This document shows positions 7,798-17,346 of a DNA stretch of 38,016 nucleotides, in pieces. The notes beneath the pieces were generated by a model. That model saw only the letters and a program-made list of their open reading frames with translations, searched no databases and was not told where the DNA came from. Position 1 is the stretch's first letter, and the number at the start of each line of letters is the position of its first letter. The position numbers were made by a program, and so were the translations under genes. This DNA is from an uncultured bacterium (GTDB taxonomy: Bacteria > Bacillota_I > Bacilli_A > RFN20 > CAG-826). Location: assembly GCA_949299395.1 (NCBI GenBank), contig CASGAB010000010.1, positions 1-38,016 of the forward strand, written 5' to 3'.

Positions 7798-9534
7798 CTA
7801 TCTAGAAACCTTATCCTTATCTTCTATTCTATTTATAATTGTTTCGCTCATGTCGTAGCTTGATTTATATTCTCCATCAAAGAATAATGATTCAGCTTGA
7901 GTTAATAAATTATGAACATCAGCGAATTTCATTCTATCTCTATTAATTAATGTAATGTTATCAATTGAAAGAATTCTATATGAATTAAGTGAATCAACTT
8001 CAGTGAAAATCTTAATCGATTTTTCTTCTAAATATCCGCATAATTCATTAAGTCTAATAACGTCGATTGGTAATGATTTTATAACAACTGAAATTTCATC
8101 TAAAAGAGTATATACATTATTAATTTCTTCAGCATATTTTGTTTCTAAAGTTTCGTTATTAAATTCTCTTAAGATAGCTTCACATTTTTTCATCTTTAAG
8201 TAGCGAGAATTAATAAGTTCATAAGCTTTATCAGTATCAGTTTTAAGTGATGCTAAATAAGCACTATATTCATCATAATGGTTTTTGCAATCATCAATTC
8301 CGGTTTTTAAATCATTAATTTTATTTAAAAGATCAGTGTAATAAGTTTTTTCTAAGCCGTGGACATAGAAATCAACTCTTCTTTTAAATTTTGATAAAGT
8401 ATCGAGTTCTTCTTTTAAAGCAATACGTTTTTGTTGGTTTACATCATCGATAATATAATATTTTTCAAAGTTATCAATTGAATTATTAAGTTTAATAATA
8501 TCTTTTTCTAAAAGAGTATAAGAGATCATGACATCTTGATAAAGATTATTAAATTTATTTCTAGCATCTTCTTCAAGATCCATGTCATTATCAAGTTTAG
8601 CTAAAATAGCATGTAAAGCTTCGATTTTTTCACCAGCCCCATTAACTTTAAGATTTTTAAAATCACTTCTTAAAGCAACTAAAACATTTTTAATATGTTC
8701 CATTTCATCTTCAACATTAAGATGTCTTAAAGGAAGTTCGCTTAAAACTAAAGCATTATATTTATCTAAAACTTTACCCATTTCTTTTGGAACGAAATCA
8801 TTAACTTCGTTTAAGTAGTTTGGTAAAACTTCTAAAATCTTTTTAAGTTCAGTTAAAACTTTAGCTAAAGAAGGAAGTAATTCTTTAGCTTCATCATATT
8901 GAGCGGTATCAACAAAATCTTCAAATTTATTAAATCTTTTATCAATATTAGAGAAAATCTTATCGAATTGTTCTTCAACAGTTAAGATTTCTTCATGTTT
9001 TTCCATATATAAAGCTTTAACTTCTCTATATTTATCTTTAAGCATTAAAGAATCTTTTCGGCAATCTTCTTCTGGACGAATAACTACTTCTAAATCAATA
9101 TTTAAATCAGTAACAGCTTTTTCAAATTCATTAAAATAATGATAATTTTCATTATAAATTTTCTTAAAGCCCTTAACATTTTTATCTTCAACATAAACTG
9201 CTAAAGCATTGAGTAAATCCGCAACATTAGCATCTTTTTCATCCTTTATTTCATTATATCTAGCTAAATATTCTTCATAAACATCGATATAAAGTAAATT
9301 GGTTTGAGAAATTTGTTCAAGGCGAGAAAGATATTGAGAATCTTGAATTGTAAGCAAACTATTTAAATATTTATAATTTTTATTTAATTCATTATATTGT
9401 TTTTTAATTCTCATTCTTGAAAATACTGTGACTTCTAAAACAATAAATAAAATCGCTAAAAGTAAAATGGCAGCGGCTATAACAACAATTAATATAAAAG
9501 TTAAACTATCTAATCCAAAAATCGTATCATTCAT
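7798..9534 (-). CDS. ezrA: Septation ring formation regulator EzrA
   Basis: This 578-aa protein has an N-terminal outside, one membrane helix (about residues 11-35) and then a long, almost wholly helical, acidic and Lys-rich cytoplasmic rod, matching EzrA in size and architecture. EzrA binds FtsZ, limits Z-rings to midcell and links division to cell-wall synthesis in Firmicutes. No catalytic motif is expected. The order ezrA-nifS-thiI is a familiar Firmicutes arrangement and supports the call more than sequence identity does. The ATG follows GAGGT by about 9 bases. Its presence argues for a walled, FtsZ-dividing cell rather than a wall-less mollicute. Confidence 0.88.
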   Translation of the reverse strand: MNDTIFGLDSLTFILIVVIAAAILLLAILFIVLEVTVFSRMRIKKQYNELNKNYKYLNSLLTIQDSQYLSRLEQISQTNLLYIDVYEEYLARYNEIKDEKDANVADLLNALAVYVEDKNVKGFKKIYNENYHYFNEFEKAVTDLNIDLEVVIRPEEDCRKDSLMLKDKYREVKALYMEKHEEILTVEEQFDKIFSNIDKRFNKFEDFVDTAQYDEAKELLPSLAKVLTELKKILEVLPNYLNEVNDFVPKEMGKVLDKYNALVLSELPLRHLNVEDEMEHIKNVLVALRSDFKNLKVNGAGEKIEALHAILAKLDNDMDLEEDARNKFNNLYQDVMISYTLLEKDIIKLNNSIDNFEKYYIIDDVNQQKRIALKEELDTLSKFKRRVDFYVHGLEKTYYTDLLNKINDLKTGIDDCKNHYDEYSAYLASLKTDTDKAYELINSRYLKMKKCEAILREFNNETLETKYAEEINNVYTLLDEISVVIKSLPIDVIRLNELCGYLEEKSIKIFTEVDSLNSYRILSIDNITLINRDRMKFADVHNLLTQAESLFFDGEYKSSYDMSETIINRIEDKDKVSR

Positions 9535-9923
9535 AATTCTTTTTACCTCGAGTAATATTGTATTATAAATACAATATTTTTCATACTATATTATTTTATC
9601 TAAAAATACCCTTAAATAATAGATATATTTGTTAAATCAGTATAAGTTTTATTAATAAGTATATTTTTATACAAAGTATAAAAATATAGTAGCACATATT
9701 TAAATTATTAATTATAATATTAAAGCAGAATAAATATTACTGCCAATCCGAGTAAGATGAACATAATGTTTAAGCGATTTAAATAAAAAAATCGTCATCC
9801 TTGGAGACCACCTACTTATTTTATTTAAACTAGGTAGGTGGTTTATTTTTCTTATACTTTAAAAATTAAAGGTAAATTAAAAATCTATTAGTACATTTAG
9901 ATAAAAAAATAATTAAAAGATTT
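9535..9923. other. Intergenic region between divergent ezrA and DUF3800 gene, with possible small RNA
   Basis: These 389 bp are very AT-rich up to about 9720. From 9730 to 9850 there is a GC-richer stretch with two hairpins: GCGATTT pairing with AAATCGT around 9774-9795, and the strong terminator at 9807-9850. No ORF runs through it. It could be a short plus-strand RNA or an attenuated leader of the DUF3800 gene; I do not recognise a known family. Confidence 0.4.
9807..9850 (+). terminator. Strong hairpin with T-run upstream of the DUF3800 gene
   Basis: Perfect 9-bp arms ACCACCTAC (9807-9815) and GTAGGTGGT (9834-9842) with an 18-nt loop are followed by TTATTTTT. No protein gene ends here on the plus strand, so it terminates a small RNA or acts as an attenuator. 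Confidence 0.65.
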
Positions 9924-10682
9924 ATGGAAACAAACGGTGTAAAAAATATTTATGTTTATAGTGATGAAAGTGGAGTTTTTGATCCATTTCATTTCGATTA
10001 TTATGCATTTGGAGGAATAATCTTTCTTTCTGAAGAAGAAAAAAATGAGGCTGCTCATCATTTTCATCATACTGTAACTCAAATTAGAGGTGATAAATGT
10101 AAAAGTGAACTTAAAGCTAGTAACCTCGCAACTTCAAATAAATATAAACTCATGAAAAGTATTTCTAAATATATTATTTTTGGCGCAGTTATCAATTTAA
10201 ATATGATTAATAAAAATATTTTAAAAGATAAAAAAACTAAACAAAGATATTTAGATTTTGCTTATAAAATGGGATTAAAAAATGTTTTTAAAAAACTAAT
10301 TGATGAAAACATTATTTTTCCTAATGATCCAATAATTTTAAATGTATATTGTGATGAACATACTACTGCTACTGATGGACTTTATGAACTTAAAGAGTCT
10401 CTAGAAATGGAATTTAAAAGAGGAAATATGAATTTTTATACCGATGAATATTTTCCTCCTCTTTTTAAACGCTTAAATGATGTAAGAGTTACCTATTTAG
10501 ATAGTAAAACAAGCATTTATATTCGTATGGCTGATATTATTGCTAACTTCATATATAGTATGGCAAATTTTAACTTGTCAACTCATCTAAGACTTTATAT
10601 TAAAAATCTTCCTTATCCAAAAACTGAATTTATTAAAAATAATTACTATCAAATTTATAATAAAGAGATTACTTTACACTAA
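9924..10682 (+). CDS. DUF3800 domain protein
   Basis: This 252-aa soluble protein opens with YVYSDESGVFDP, followed by YYAFGGIIF, the acidic DESG strand plus second strand that mark DUF3800. Further acidic residues recur in YCDEHTTATDGL and in RMADIIANFIYS near the C-terminus, the last matching the family's QLADL-type helix. The fold is thought to be RNase H-like, and members often occur with mobile or defence genes; the activity is unproven. It stands alone between a hairpin and the rpsD leader, with only a weak ribosome binding site. The start is chosen because the DESG strand begins about 12 residues later. Confidence 0.8.
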   Translation: METNGVKNIYVYSDESGVFDPFHFDYYAFGGIIFLSEEEKNEAAHHFHHTVTQIRGDKCKSELKASNLATSNKYKLMKSISKYIIFGAVINLNMINKNILKDKKTKQRYLDFAYKMGLKNVFKKLIDENIIFPNDPIILNVYCDEHTTATDGLYELKESLEMEFKRGNMNFYTDEYFPPLFKRLNDVRVTYLDSKTSIYIRMADIIANFIYSMANFNLSTHLRLYIKNLPYPKTEFIKNNYYQIYNKEITLH

Positions 10683-10769
10683 AAATATTGATAAATCTCT
10701 ACTTTTTACTTGTTTTAACATTATAAATGTTATATATTTATTAAGCATTTAAATCTAGCATATAAATAC

Positions 10770-10922
10770 TTTCGGTCTGATGAAAGAAACTAAAAGCAAT
10801 TTTAGAAGATAAAGTAGGCTTAGCTACAAGCTGAAATTAAAGTAAATTCCTTCATCCGCGAAATGGAATTTATATTCTTGCTTTTATTTAGATGCCAGTC
10901 AAAATAAAAGGAGAAATAAGAA
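10770..10922 (+). promoter_or_regulatory. rpsD leader, probable S4-type autoregulatory RNA
   Basis: The 240-nt gap before rpsD contains a GC-richer, hairpin-rich part: CTTTC/GAAAG near 10770-10786, GTAG/CTAC near 10821-10834 and TAAATTCC/GGAATTTA near 10852-10873. AAAGGAG lies 7 bases before the start. In Firmicutes S4 represses its own mRNA through a structured leader, so this is the likely role. I infer it from position and hairpins, not from a match to the known model. Confidence 0.5.
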
Positions 10923-11525
10923 ATGAGAAATTTTGATTCCAAATGGAAACGTTCCAGAAGACTTAACTTTTCACTCTCTGAAACAGGCAAAGAATTAAAG
11001 AAAAGAGCATATGCACCTGGTCAACATGGTCAAGATAAGAAAAAATTATCTGAATATGGTCGTCAATTAAACGAAAAACAAAAATTAAGAGACCTTTATG
11101 GTGTTAACGAAAAACAATTCGTTAGATTATTCAAAATCGCTAGTGCTTCAAATGAAGTTACTGGTACAGCATTCATGATCTTACTTGAATCAAGACTTGA
11201 TAACTTAGTCTATAGAATGGGCTTAGCTTCAACTAGACCTCAAGCAAGACAACTTGTTAACCACGGACATATCTTAGTCAATGGTAAGAAGATTGATATT
11301 CCTTCATACCTTTGCCAAGTCGGCGATAAAATCTCATTAAGAGAAAAAAGCCAAGACTTATCAATTGTTAAAGCAAGTTTAGAAGCAAGTGCTGCTACTC
11401 CACGCTATATTACAGTTGATAAAGAAAAGAAAGAAGGTAGCTTCGACCGTCTTCCAGAAAGAAGTGAATTATCACAAGAAATTAACGAATCATTAATCGT
11501 TGAATACTATAACAGAAGATTATAA
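10923..11525 (+). CDS. rpsD: 30S ribosomal protein S4
   Basis: This 200-aa protein has the uS4 pattern: a conserved N-terminal RNA-binding region with YAPGQHGQ and [12 protein letters not shown], then the S4 domain with [30 protein letters not shown] and [12 protein letters not shown]. It ends with the usual LIVEYYNR. It is a primary 16S rRNA binder that starts 30S assembly. The N-terminal zinc-type cysteines are absent, as in the C-minus form. It is a single-gene unit with its own leader and terminator, as in Bacillus, where S4 regulates itself. Confidence 0.97.
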   Translation: MRNFDSKWKRSRRLNFSLSETGKELKKRAYAPGQHGQDKKKLSEYGRQLNEKQKLRDLYGVNEKQFVRLFKIASASNEVTGTAFMILLESRLDNLVYRMGLASTRPQARQLVNHGHILVNGKKIDIPSYLCQVGDKISLREKSQDLSIVKASLEASAATPRYITVDKEKKEGSFDRLPERSELSQEINESLIVEYYNRRL

Positions 11526-11562
11526 TTTCAACTATTTCGATTTAATATTTCACTTTAATAAG

Positions 11563-11595
11563 AAAAACCAGATGGAAAAATCTCTGGTTTTTTTC
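11563..11595 (+). terminator. Terminator after rpsD
   Basis: Ten-base arms AAAAACCAGA/TCTGGTTTTT with a short loop continue into a T-run. Confidence 0.85.
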
Positions 11596-11666
11596 TTTTT
11601 AATCATTTTAATATTAAAAAGACTAATACTTTTATATAATTATTAATGAATTTAAGGTAAATATTT

Positions 11667-12803
11667 ATGGATAAAAAAGACGTTAAATTGCATTTAGATA
11701 AAAACTTAGTTAATCTTTCTAACTCAATATTGAAATTTTATGATGTTCCTACATTCCATCCATCTTTAAAAATGGTTGATGAATTATTAAAAACTAGAAA
11801 AAACAAAAAAGTTTGTGTCCTTCTTTTAGATGCTTTTGGAAAAGTAATTTATGAAAAATATAAAAATGATTGTCCGTTTTTATATTCTCATATTTATACA
11901 AACTTTTATTCAATTTATCCTCCAACTACTGTTGCTGCAACAAATGCATTTTTAACTGCTAAATATCCTAATGAAAATGGTTTTGTTGGATGGAATCAAT
12001 ATTTTAAAGATGTTGATACTTATATTGATGTTTTCATTAATAAAGATCCAATTAATGATAAAAAATTAGACTTAAACGTTATTAATGATTTCCTTAAACC
12101 AGCCTTTATTACTGATCTTATTAATAAAAAACATGGTAAAGAAATTGCTACTAAAATTTCTTCTTTTGATAAAAAAGATGAAGATAAACACGATGATTTT
12201 GATTATTTTTTCTCTAAAATTAATGAAGAATTAAAAACAAAAGAATTTATTTATGCTTATTCTACTGAGCCAGATCATTCAATGCATGAATATGGAATAA
12301 TAAATGAAAAAATAAAAGAAAAAATTATCTATTTAGATAAAAAAATTAAAGAATTAGTTGAAGCTAATCCTGAAACTTTATTTATAGTTATTGCAGATCA
12401 TGGATTTATTGATATTAAACACTTAAAAGTTTTTGAAGATAAAGAATTATTAGCATGTTTATCCAGTAGAGACCAAAAACAAATCTTTACTATTGAACCT
12501 CGTTTTGCTTCTTTTAATGTTATTAATGAAACAAAATTTAAAGAAATTTATAACGCTAGATATAAAGATAAATATCTTTTATTCACTAAAAAAGAATTAT
12601 TAAATTCTCCAATTTTAGGTGAAGTAATCAAAGAAAAAGAAATAAACATTAACACATTAAATACATTAGGCAATTATTTCCTTATTTCATTTAGTGATTC
12701 AATGCTAGTTAATAAAAATGGCCCAGACTTTGATATGAAGGGAACTCATGCTGGATGTTCTTTAGATGAAATGGAATTAAATTTATTAGTATTTAATAAA
12801 TAA
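11667..12803 (+). CDS. Alkaline phosphatase-superfamily phosphodiesterase / nucleotide pyrophosphatase
   Basis: This 378-aa protein has no signal peptide, so it is probably cytoplasmic. The two-metal site of type I phosphodiesterases is visible in order: Asp in VLLLDAFG (about residue 54), nucleophile Thr in YPPTTVAATNAF, Asp/His in EPDHSMHEYG, Asp-His in VIADHGF, and a last His in KGTHAG. The family cleaves phosphodiesters or pyrophosphates and includes nucleotide pyrophosphatases and phosphonoacetate hydrolases. The substrate cannot be read from sequence. It is a single gene convergent with the membrane protein at 12825, sharing a terminator. Confidence 0.82.
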   Translation: MDKKDVKLHLDKNLVNLSNSILKFYDVPTFHPSLKMVDELLKTRKNKKVCVLLLDAFGKVIYEKYKNDCPFLYSHIYTNFYSIYPPTTVAATNAFLTAKYPNENGFVGWNQYFKDVDTYIDVFINKDPINDKKLDLNVINDFLKPAFITDLINKKHGKEIATKISSFDKKDEDKHDDFDYFFSKINEELKTKEFIYAYSTEPDHSMHEYGIINEKIKEKIIYLDKKIKELVEANPETLFIVIADHGFIDIKHLKVFEDKELLACLSSRDQKQIFTIEPRFASFNVINETKFKEIYNARYKDKYLLFTKKELLNSPILGEVIKEKEININTLNTLGNYFLISFSDSMLVNKNGPDFDMKGTHAGCSLDEMELNLLVFNK

Positions 12804-12812
12804 AATAAAAAA

Positions 12813-12844
12813 GGTTCGAACAAACTATTTCGAACCATTTTTTT
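12813..12844. terminator. Bidirectional terminator overlapping a stop codon
   Basis: The stem GGTTCGAA/TTCGAACC with an 8-nt loop has A-run and T-run flanks. The minus-strand gene's last codons and TAG (12825-12827) lie inside the hairpin, so one structure ends both convergent transcripts. Confidence 0.8.
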
Positions 12845-13520
12845 TATTTCTTTTAGTTGTTGCTTTAGTATGTTCTTTATGATGTTTATCGAGTTTTTTC
12901 TTATTAACTAACTTTTTATTATTAGAAATATTATTAGTATTACCTTCATAATCTTCAACATATAAACTAACTTCATTTTTAGAGTGTTTAATTAATCCAA
13001 AAAGTGAGAACAAGAAAACAATTAAACCTAAAACAAATAGAGGAATACCAATAATAAATGAAGTTATATAAACATCAATTTGTCGATAAAATACGCAAAA
13101 CAAAATTCCTACTACCAATAAAATTAAGCATCCTATAAGTTGAACAATATTGAATATTGATCTTAAAGAAACTCTTTTTAAAATAATAAATTTAATTATA
13201 AAAAATAATCCTGTTCCACTTAAAAAGACTCCAATAACTATAGGAATAGAAATAACAAATATTGTTGGATCAATAAAAACAATTATCGATAAAGCAACAA
13301 TTAATAGATAAATTAAAACTCTAAAAAAGTGTTCACTATCTTTAATAAAGGTATAAATAATTAAAATTATTGATACTAAAAGAAGAGTTGAAGCAAAAAG
13401 ATATCCTAAAAAGATATCCATATAATCGTGATAAGAAAAAACACAAAATAAAATACCTGCAGCCATTAAAATAAAGCTAACAACAAATTTCAAAGCGTTA
13501 TATTTATTTACATCTTTCAT
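12825..13520 (-). CDS. DUF308-like multi-pass membrane protein
   Basis: This 231-aa protein has about six hydrophobic helices spanning residues 8-180, in pairs of the form GILFCVFSY / VGILFCVFYR. This internal repeat is typical of HdeD/DUF308-like small membrane proteins. A highly basic tail (KKLVNKKKLDKHHKEH) is probably cytoplasmic. Function is unknown. It stands alone, with AAGGT before the start, and its 3' end is embedded in a terminator. The family assignment is tentative; the topology is clear. Confidence 0.6.
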   Translation of the reverse strand: MKDVNKYNALKFVVSFILMAAGILFCVFSYHDYMDIFLGYLFASTLLLVSIILIIYTFIKDSEHFFRVLIYLLIVALSIIVFIDPTIFVISIPIVIGVFLSGTGLFFIIKFIILKRVSLRSIFNIVQLIGCLILLVVGILFCVFYRQIDVYITSFIIGIPLFVLGLIVFLFSLFGLIKHSKNEVSLYVEDYEGNTNNISNNKKLVNKKKLDKHHKEHTKATTKRNKKNGSK

Positions 13521-13611
13521 AACTTACCTTTTAAATTTTAAAGTATCTATTTAATAAATAAAATATTAATCTCCTATCTAATATCTAAATATACTTATAT
13601 TTTCATATAAA

Positions 13612-13646
13612 AATGCGACTAGTATAACTAACTAGTCGCATTTTTT
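13612..13646. terminator. Terminator of the hydCBA operon
   Basis: Twelve-base perfect arms AATGCGACTAGT/ACTAGTCGCATT with a 7-nt loop are flanked by A-rich and T-rich runs, so it works in both directions. It lies 22 bases past the hydA stop. Confidence 0.85.
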
Positions 13647-13668
13647 CGATATTTTTAATTAATAGATA

Positions 13669-15453
13669 TTATTCACCAATTTTTAAATTTGGATATTTTT
13701 CTCTATCGACATTATAGGAAGTATGGAGTAATTTATGTGCTTTTTTAGAACCATATTCTCCTAAATAATCTTCATATAATCTCTTAATATCTGGGTTAAG
13801 GTGACTTCTTCTTAATGGTCTATTTCTATCTTCTTCATATAAGACTGCAGCTCTTTTTGCTGGATATGTTTCTAAGATATCATCATCTTCTTTAGGGAGG
13901 AAAAGAGGTGTGACATATGGTTGACCACCACCATTAATACATCCACCTGGACAACCCATGATTTCAATAAAGTCGTATTTTGACTTACCTTCTTTAATTT
14001 GATCTAAAAGGACTTTTGCATTTTTCATGCCTGAACACATTGCAACATTATAAGTATTTCCTAAAATCTTTAATGAAGCTTCTTTAATACCATCAAGTCC
14101 TCTACATGGAGTAAATTCAATTGGCTCAAGTTCATGGCTTGTTAAGATATAGAATGCAGTTCTTAAAGCAGCTTCCATAACTCCACCAGTAACACCAAAG
14201 ATAACTCCAGCTCCGGTATAATCACCAATTAAATCATCATCAAATTCTTCATTTGGTAATTTTTCCCATTGAATACCACTTCTTTTAATGAGTTGGCCAA
14301 GTTCTCTTGTTGTTAAAACAACATCGACATCTTGGATTCCATCAACACTATTTTGTGGTCTTTCTTTTTCAAACTTTTTAGCTGTACATGGCATGATAGA
14401 AACAACACAAATTTGAGATCTATCGATGTTATGTTTTTCAGCATAATAAGATTTAATAATTGCACCCATCATTTCATGAGGAGATTTACATGTTGAAAGG
14501 TGTGGAATTAATTCTGGATAGTAATATTCAATATAGTTAATCCAACCTGGTGAACATGAAGTAAGCATTGGTCCTGGAGTTTTTGTAATAACTCTATGAA
14601 CAAATTCATTAGCTTCTTCAGTAATAGTTAAGTCAGCACCAAAGTTAGTATCGAAAACACGATAGAATCCTAATCTATGGAGAGCAGCAACCATTTTACC
14701 TGTTGCATTTGTTCCAATTGGATCACCGAATTCTTCACCTAAAGCAGCTCTAACTGCAGGAGCCGTTTGAACGATAACGTATTTTCCTTCTTTAAATGCT
14801 TCATCAAGTTTATCAATTTCATTGTGTTCCATTAATGCACCAGTTGGACAAACTAATGTACATTGGCCACATTGAATGCATGGAACATCAGCAAATGATC
14901 TATTTCCTGCTGGAGAAACGATTGTATTGAAACCTCTATTTTCAAAGCCTAAGATACCAATACCTTGAGCATCTTTACATGCTTCAATACATCTTCCACA
15001 AAGGATACATTTTGAAGTATCTCTAACTAAACCTGGAGCAACATTATCTAATGTTGTCTTAGTTTTTTCACCAACATAAACTTCTGGACGAGCACCAACT
15101 CTTCTAGCGACTTCTAAAAGTTCACATTGACCATTTTTTCTACAAGCTTGACAGTTATAGTAGTGATTTGAAAGGAGTAATTCAACTGAAGTTCTTCTTG
15201 CATTAATTGCAGCTGGATCAGAAATATAAACTTTTAATCCGTCTCTAACAGGATATGCACAGGAAGGAACTAATCTTCTTTCGCCTTCAACTTTAACTAA
15301 GCAAACTCTACAAGATGCAACTGAACATCTTCCTTTTTTGAAGTTACAAAGGTTAGGAATGTTATAACCGCAAACTTTTGCAGCTTCTAAGATAGTTAAA
15401 TCATCATCAACAAGATAAGGTTTATCTTCAATATATATAGTAATTTTTGCCAT
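13669..15453 (-). CDS. hydA: [FeFe] hydrogenase catalytic subunit HydA of a trimeric (bifurcating-type) hydrogenase
   Basis: This 594-aa protein carries, in order: a [2Fe-2S] domain (C36, C48, C51, C65), a His-ligated [4Fe-4S] site (H97, C101, C104, C110), two ferredoxin [4Fe-4S] motifs (C149-C159, C192-C202) and the H-cluster domain. Motif L2 is MPCTAKKFE (C356) and L3 is IEIMGCPGGCINGG (C501, C505). Motif L1 reads TSCSPGW, with Ser301 where most relatives have the Cys that bridges the cubane. Encoded with HydB and HydC, it should couple H2 evolution to joint oxidation of NADH and ferredoxin, or the reverse. The C-terminal LLHTSY element follows the small-subunit-like region. It is cytoplasmic; the active site needs HydEFG, not seen here. 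Confidence 0.95.
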   Translation of the reverse strand: MAKITIYIEDKPYLVDDDLTILEAAKVCGYNIPNLCNFKKGRCSVASCRVCLVKVEGERRLVPSCAYPVRDGLKVYISDPAAINARRTSVELLLSNHYYNCQACRKNGQCELLEVARRVGARPEVYVGEKTKTTLDNVAPGLVRDTSKCILCGRCIEACKDAQGIGILGFENRGFNTIVSPAGNRSFADVPCIQCGQCTLVCPTGALMEHNEIDKLDEAFKEGKYVIVQTAPAVRAALGEEFGDPIGTNATGKMVAALHRLGFYRVFDTNFGADLTITEEANEFVHRVITKTPGPMLTSCSPGWINYIEYYYPELIPHLSTCKSPHEMMGAIIKSYYAEKHNIDRSQICVVSIMPCTAKKFEKERPQNSVDGIQDVDVVLTTRELGQLIKRSGIQWEKLPNEEFDDDLIGDYTGAGVIFGVTGGVMEAALRTAFYILTSHELEPIEFTPCRGLDGIKEASLKILGNTYNVAMCSGMKNAKVLLDQIKEGKSKYDFIEIMGCPGGCINGGGQPYVTPLFLPKEDDDILETYPAKRAAVLYEEDRNRPLRRSHLNPDIKRLYEDYLGEYGSKKAHKLLHTSYNVDREKYPNLKIGE

Positions 15454-15464
15454 ATTTCTAACCT

Positions 15465-17342
15465 CTACTTCTTACTAATTGCACCGAATTTACATGCACT
15501 AATACATGATCCACACTTGATACATTTTGCTTGATCAATAACAAATGGTGTTTTACCAACTGTACCTGTAATTGCATTGACTGGACAATTTCTAGCGCAG
15601 AGTGAACATTTTTTACATTTTTCTGGATCAATAGTGAATGAAATAAGTTTCTTACAAATTCCAGCATCGCATTTTTTATCAACAACGTGTCTTTCATAGA
15701 CATCTCTAAATTTAGAAAGTGTTGATAAAACTGGATTTGGAGCAGTTTGACCTAAACCACAGAGTGAACCGACTTGAATAGATTCTGAAAGTTCTTCAAG
15801 TTTATCTAAATCTTCTAATGTAGCTCTTCCATCAGTAACTTTTGTTAAGAGTTCTAATAATCTCTTTGTACCAATTCTACATTGTGAACATTTACCACAG
15901 CTTTCATCACAAATAAATTCAAGATAGAATTTTGCGACGTCAACCATACAGTTATCTTCATCCATGACGATAGCTCCACCACTACCCATCATAGAACCTC
16001 TTGCGATTAAGTTATCGAAATCAATTGGTGTATCAAGTTCATTCATTGTTAAACATCCACCTGATGGTCCACCTGTTTGAATAGCTTGGAATCTCTTATC
16101 GTTAGGAATACCTCCACCGATATCGAAGATTAATTCTCTTAAAGTTGTACCCATTGGAACTTCAACAAGACCAACGTTTTTAACTTTGCCACCAAGAGCA
16201 AATACTTTTGTACCTTTACTTCTTTCAGTACCAACTTCAGCGAATTTAGCTCCGCCAATTCTTAAAATATATGGAACGTTAGCTAATGTTTCGACGTTAT
16301 TAATAATTGTTGGTTTATCCCATAAACCTTTAACAGCTGGGAATGGTGGACGAGGTCTTGGCATACCTCTCTTACCTTCAATTGAATTTAATAATGCAGT
16401 TTCTTCACCACAAACGAAAGCACCTGCACCTAAACGGACATGACATCTAAATGAGAATCCACTTCCTAAGATGTTATCACCTAAAAGTCCGATTTCTTCG
16501 AGTTCCTTGATAGCTAATTTTAAACGGTTAACTGCAATTGGATATTCAGCTCTGACATAGAAATAACCGTTTTGAGCACCAATTGCATAACCTGCAATCA
16601 TCATACCTTCAATAACAGAGACTGGGTTACCTTCTAAGATAGAACGGTCCATGAATGCACCTGGGTCACCTTCATCACCATTACAAACAACATATTTTGT
16701 ATCGTTTACTTGATCATGAGCAAATTGCCATTTTCTACCCGTTGGGAAGCCACCGCCTCCTCTACCTCTAAGTCCTGATTTTAAAACATCATCGATGACT
16801 TCTTGTGGTTTCATGCTTAAAGCTTTAATCAAACCTTTAAATGCATCATAACCTAAAGCTTCATCGATAACTTCAGGGTTGATAGTACCACAACCATGCA
16901 ATGCGATACGTAATTGTTTTTTATAAAAATTAATATCTTCTTGTTTTTCAACTTTTTTATGAGTATTTGGATCTTCATATAAAAGTTCTTCAATACATTT
17001 TCCACCGATAATATCTTCTTCAATGATTCTTTCACAATCACTAACTTTAACAGCGTGATATAAACGATCTTCTGGGAAGATTTTAACGAATGGACCTTGA
17101 GAACAGAAACCAAAACAGCCAACAACGTTAACTGTAACTTTGTCTTCGAGTTTCTTAGCTTTGATAAGTTTATTTAATTGGTCAATGATAGCTTGAGAAT
17201 CTGATGATAAACAACCTGTACCACCACAAACAACGATATGTCTTTTGCCATCTTTACCATTAAATTTCTTTTCTAAACAAGATGAGCAAGTGCTAATCTT
17301 CTTTTCTAATTCTTCAACATTTTTAATTTTTTTGACTGCCAT
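15465..17342 (-). CDS. hydB: HydB: NuoF-like NAD/FMN subunit of the hydrogenase
   Basis: This 625-aa fusion has a thioredoxin-like [2Fe-2S] domain (VCGGTGC and VVGCFGFCSQGP), then a NuoF core with FMN/NAD sites (GLRGRGGGGFPTGRKW, GDEGDPGAFMD), an SLBB region, the [4Fe-4S] ESCGKCSQCRIGT motif, and two C-terminal ferredoxin clusters (CKKCSLCARNC, CIKCGSCISAC). This is the standard HydB layout; FMN is the presumed bifurcation site. I choose the ATG at 17342 (MAVKKIKN), which has AAGGAAGG 9 bases upstream and lies 4 bases after the hydC stop, over an upstream ATG inside hydC. hydA follows after 11 bases. Confidence 0.95.
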   Translation of the reverse strand: MAVKKIKNVEELEKKISTCSSCLEKKFNGKDGKRHIVVCGGTGCLSSDSQAIIDQLNKLIKAKKLEDKVTVNVVGCFGFCSQGPFVKIFPEDRLYHAVKVSDCERIIEEDIIGGKCIEELLYEDPNTHKKVEKQEDINFYKKQLRIALHGCGTINPEVIDEALGYDAFKGLIKALSMKPQEVIDDVLKSGLRGRGGGGFPTGRKWQFAHDQVNDTKYVVCNGDEGDPGAFMDRSILEGNPVSVIEGMMIAGYAIGAQNGYFYVRAEYPIAVNRLKLAIKELEEIGLLGDNILGSGFSFRCHVRLGAGAFVCGEETALLNSIEGKRGMPRPRPPFPAVKGLWDKPTIINNVETLANVPYILRIGGAKFAEVGTERSKGTKVFALGGKVKNVGLVEVPMGTTLRELIFDIGGGIPNDKRFQAIQTGGPSGGCLTMNELDTPIDFDNLIARGSMMGSGGAIVMDEDNCMVDVAKFYLEFICDESCGKCSQCRIGTKRLLELLTKVTDGRATLEDLDKLEELSESIQVGSLCGLGQTAPNPVLSTLSKFRDVYERHVVDKKCDAGICKKLISFTIDPEKCKKCSLCARNCPVNAITGTVGKTPFVIDQAKCIKCGSCISACKFGAISKK

Positions 17343-17346
17343 AAGA

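Noticed and set aside
7955-8818. Plus-strand frames inside ezrA
   Set aside because: These are antisense shadows of a long, Lys/Glu-rich coding region; no ribosome binding site or motif.
15458-15703. 81-aa minus-strand frame overlapping the end of hydB
   Set aside because: It lies within the strongly supported ferredoxin clusters of hydB in another frame.
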